Below are positions 6,930-7,430 of a DNA stretch of 7,430 nucleotides, piece after piece. Within the stretch, counting starts at the first letter, position 1, and every line of letters begins with the position of its first letter. The DNA comes from Bacillota bacterium (GTDB taxonomy: Bacteria; Bacillota; Bacilli; Alicyclobacillales; Alicyclobacillaceae), in assembly GCA_021816665.1 (NCBI GenBank), contig JAKAXI010000088.1, positions 1 through 7,430 on the forward strand. The letters run 5' to 3'. The notes beneath the pieces were generated by a model. That model ran no database searches. It saw only the letters and a list, made by a program, of their open reading frames with translations, and was not told the origin of the DNA. A program made the position numbers and the translations under genes.

Positions 6930-7080
6930 AGGAATACGTCTCTCACGGCGCACGCGCCTGTCCGCGCGCGAGCAAATCTACCAGTGGGCCTAGTCTAGCA
7001 GCCCAATCCCGCATGCAAGACGCCCCAAGAGAGGCGCCCCGTCGAACGAACTCCGTTCCGCCATACCGATTAATCATTCG
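6930..7080. other. Gene-free, GC-rich segment with several short hairpins
   Basis: No credible coding region is visible between the two terminators. Short dyads include GGCG/CGCC (6947-6950 with 6955-6958), TGGGC/GCCCA (6985-6989 with 7001-7005), CGCC/GGCG (7022-7025 with 7033-7036), GAACG/CGTTC (7044-7048 with 7054-7058) and the palindrome GATTAATC (7068-7075). GCGCCCC at 7034-7040 recurs at 7090-7096, the 5' arm of the next terminator. A terminator at 7089-7123 implies that something upstream of it is transcribed, either read-through or a small RNA. I cannot match it to a known RNA class. Confidence 0.35.
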
Positions 7081-7088
7081 TCAATTTC

Positions 7089-7123
7089 AGCGCCCCTCGC
7101 TAGACCGTGAGGGGCGCTTATTT
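7089..7123 (+). terminator. Second intrinsic terminator, before pepF
   Basis: AGCGCCCCTC (7089-7098) pairs perfectly with GAGGGGCGCT (7109-7118). A further G-U and C-G pair can shorten the loop to six bases. The following TTATTTGTGT is only a moderate U-tract, and no T-tract faces the other direction. It may back up the terminator at 6871-6914 or end a short RNA from 6930-7080. It could also act as an attenuator for pepF if that gene's promoter lies upstream. Confidence 0.65.
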
Positions 7124-7195
7124 GTGTGATAGACTACAAGCAAGCATACAGACGGCCCGCCGCGTACCACACGCCATCGGGAGCCTGTTTTTATG

Positions 7196-7201
7196 AGGAG
7201 G
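7196..7201 (+). promoter_or_regulatory. Consensus ribosome binding site deciding a TTG start for pepF
   Basis: A perfect AGGAGG lies 8 nt before the TTG at 7210. The next in-frame ATG, at 7219, would have a spacing of 17 nt, too long for this site. TTG is therefore the best start. Confidence 0.7.
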
Positions 7202-7209
7202 CGCACGCT

Positions 7210-7430
7210 TTGGCAGCGATGAAGAGAAGTGAAATCCCGCACGAGCAAGTCTGGAGCGTGGAGTCGATTTTTGCCGACGAGGCGGCGTTTGACGCAGCCA
7301 TCCAGCAACTGAACAGCGACATCACGGCGCTGCATCAGCACAAGGACACACTCACGCAAGGTGAAGAGCAACTGGCTTCGTTCCTCAAGGCGCGCGATGG
7401 GGTGCTCGCCGCGATGGACCGAATTTTTGG
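7210..7430 (+). CDS. pepF: Oligoendopeptidase F, N-terminal fragment (cut by the window end)
   Basis: Only the first 73 codons, plus two bases, are inside the window. The start region KRSEIPHEQVWSVESIF (residues 5-21), followed by helical, acidic sequence such as DEAAFDAAIQQLNSDI, is the typical opening of M3B-family oligoendopeptidase F, where a K/R-x-E-I-P motif and a W-x-x-x-x-I-F pattern precede the alpha-helical N-terminal lobe. The zinc-binding HEXXH motif lies far downstream and cannot be checked. PepF proteins are cytoplasmic metallopeptidases that cut short peptides. The gene follows a terminator and has its own ribosome binding site, so it is probably a separate transcription unit. 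No convincing promoter was found between 7124 and 7195. Confidence 0.8.
   Translation, partial: MAAMKRSEIPHEQVWSVESIFADEAAFDAAIQQLNSDITALHQHKDTLTQGEEQLASFLKARDGVLAAMDRIF

Noticed and set aside
6353..6946. A 197-codon minus-strand frame antisense to the end of the S53 gene
   Set aside because: It covers the catalytic serine region of the peptidase and crosses the terminator. Its translation looks like an antisense shadow with no family features.
7122..7139. Promoter-like hexamers (GATAGA, TACAAG) before pepF
   Set aside because: They match the consensus poorly and no -35 element lies at a suitable distance, so no promoter was annotated.

Overview
The window looks like chromosomal DNA of a Gram-positive Bacillota, most likely an acid-tolerant or thermoacidophilic relative of Alicyclobacillus. 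That placement is inference. It rests on strong purine-rich ribosome binding sites, GTG and TTG starts, a gene order matching the MoxR-DUF58-transglutaminase block of Bacillus, and a secreted kumamolisin-type S53 peptidase with very few basic residues. All genes read on the + strand.

Layout. Positions 1-253 hold no gene. They contain a cluster of direct and inverted repeats built on AGCGAC/GTCGCT, and a Rho-independent terminator follows at 254-277. A tight three-gene operon then runs from 401 to 4792: a MoxR-family AAA+ ATPase (401-1381), a DUF58 membrane protein (1381-2607) and a TgpA-like membrane transglutaminase (2591-4792). The junctions overlap by 1 and 17 nt. A 102-nt gap with a possible promoter leads to a secreted S53 serine-carboxyl peptidase (4895-6775). 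After it lies a 434-nt gene-free stretch with a 10-bp tandem repeat running into a terminator, a hairpin-rich segment and a second terminator. The 5' end of an oligoendopeptidase F gene (pepF, from 7210) is cut by the window end.

How the genes work together. MoxR ATPases are thought to act as chaperones or activators for partners encoded beside them. The DUF58 protein and the membrane transglutaminase are the usual partners, so the operon probably encodes one envelope-associated assembly with a cytoplasmic ATPase and an extracellular Cys-His-Asp catalytic domain. The S53 peptidase is also extracytoplasmic, and I see no terminator between it and the operon. A functional link is possible but unproven. 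PepF is a cytoplasmic peptidase in its own transcription unit.

No CRISPR array, tRNA, rRNA or transposase was recognised. The proteins belong to known families. The least explained parts are the two non-coding stretches, 1-253 and 6776-7209.
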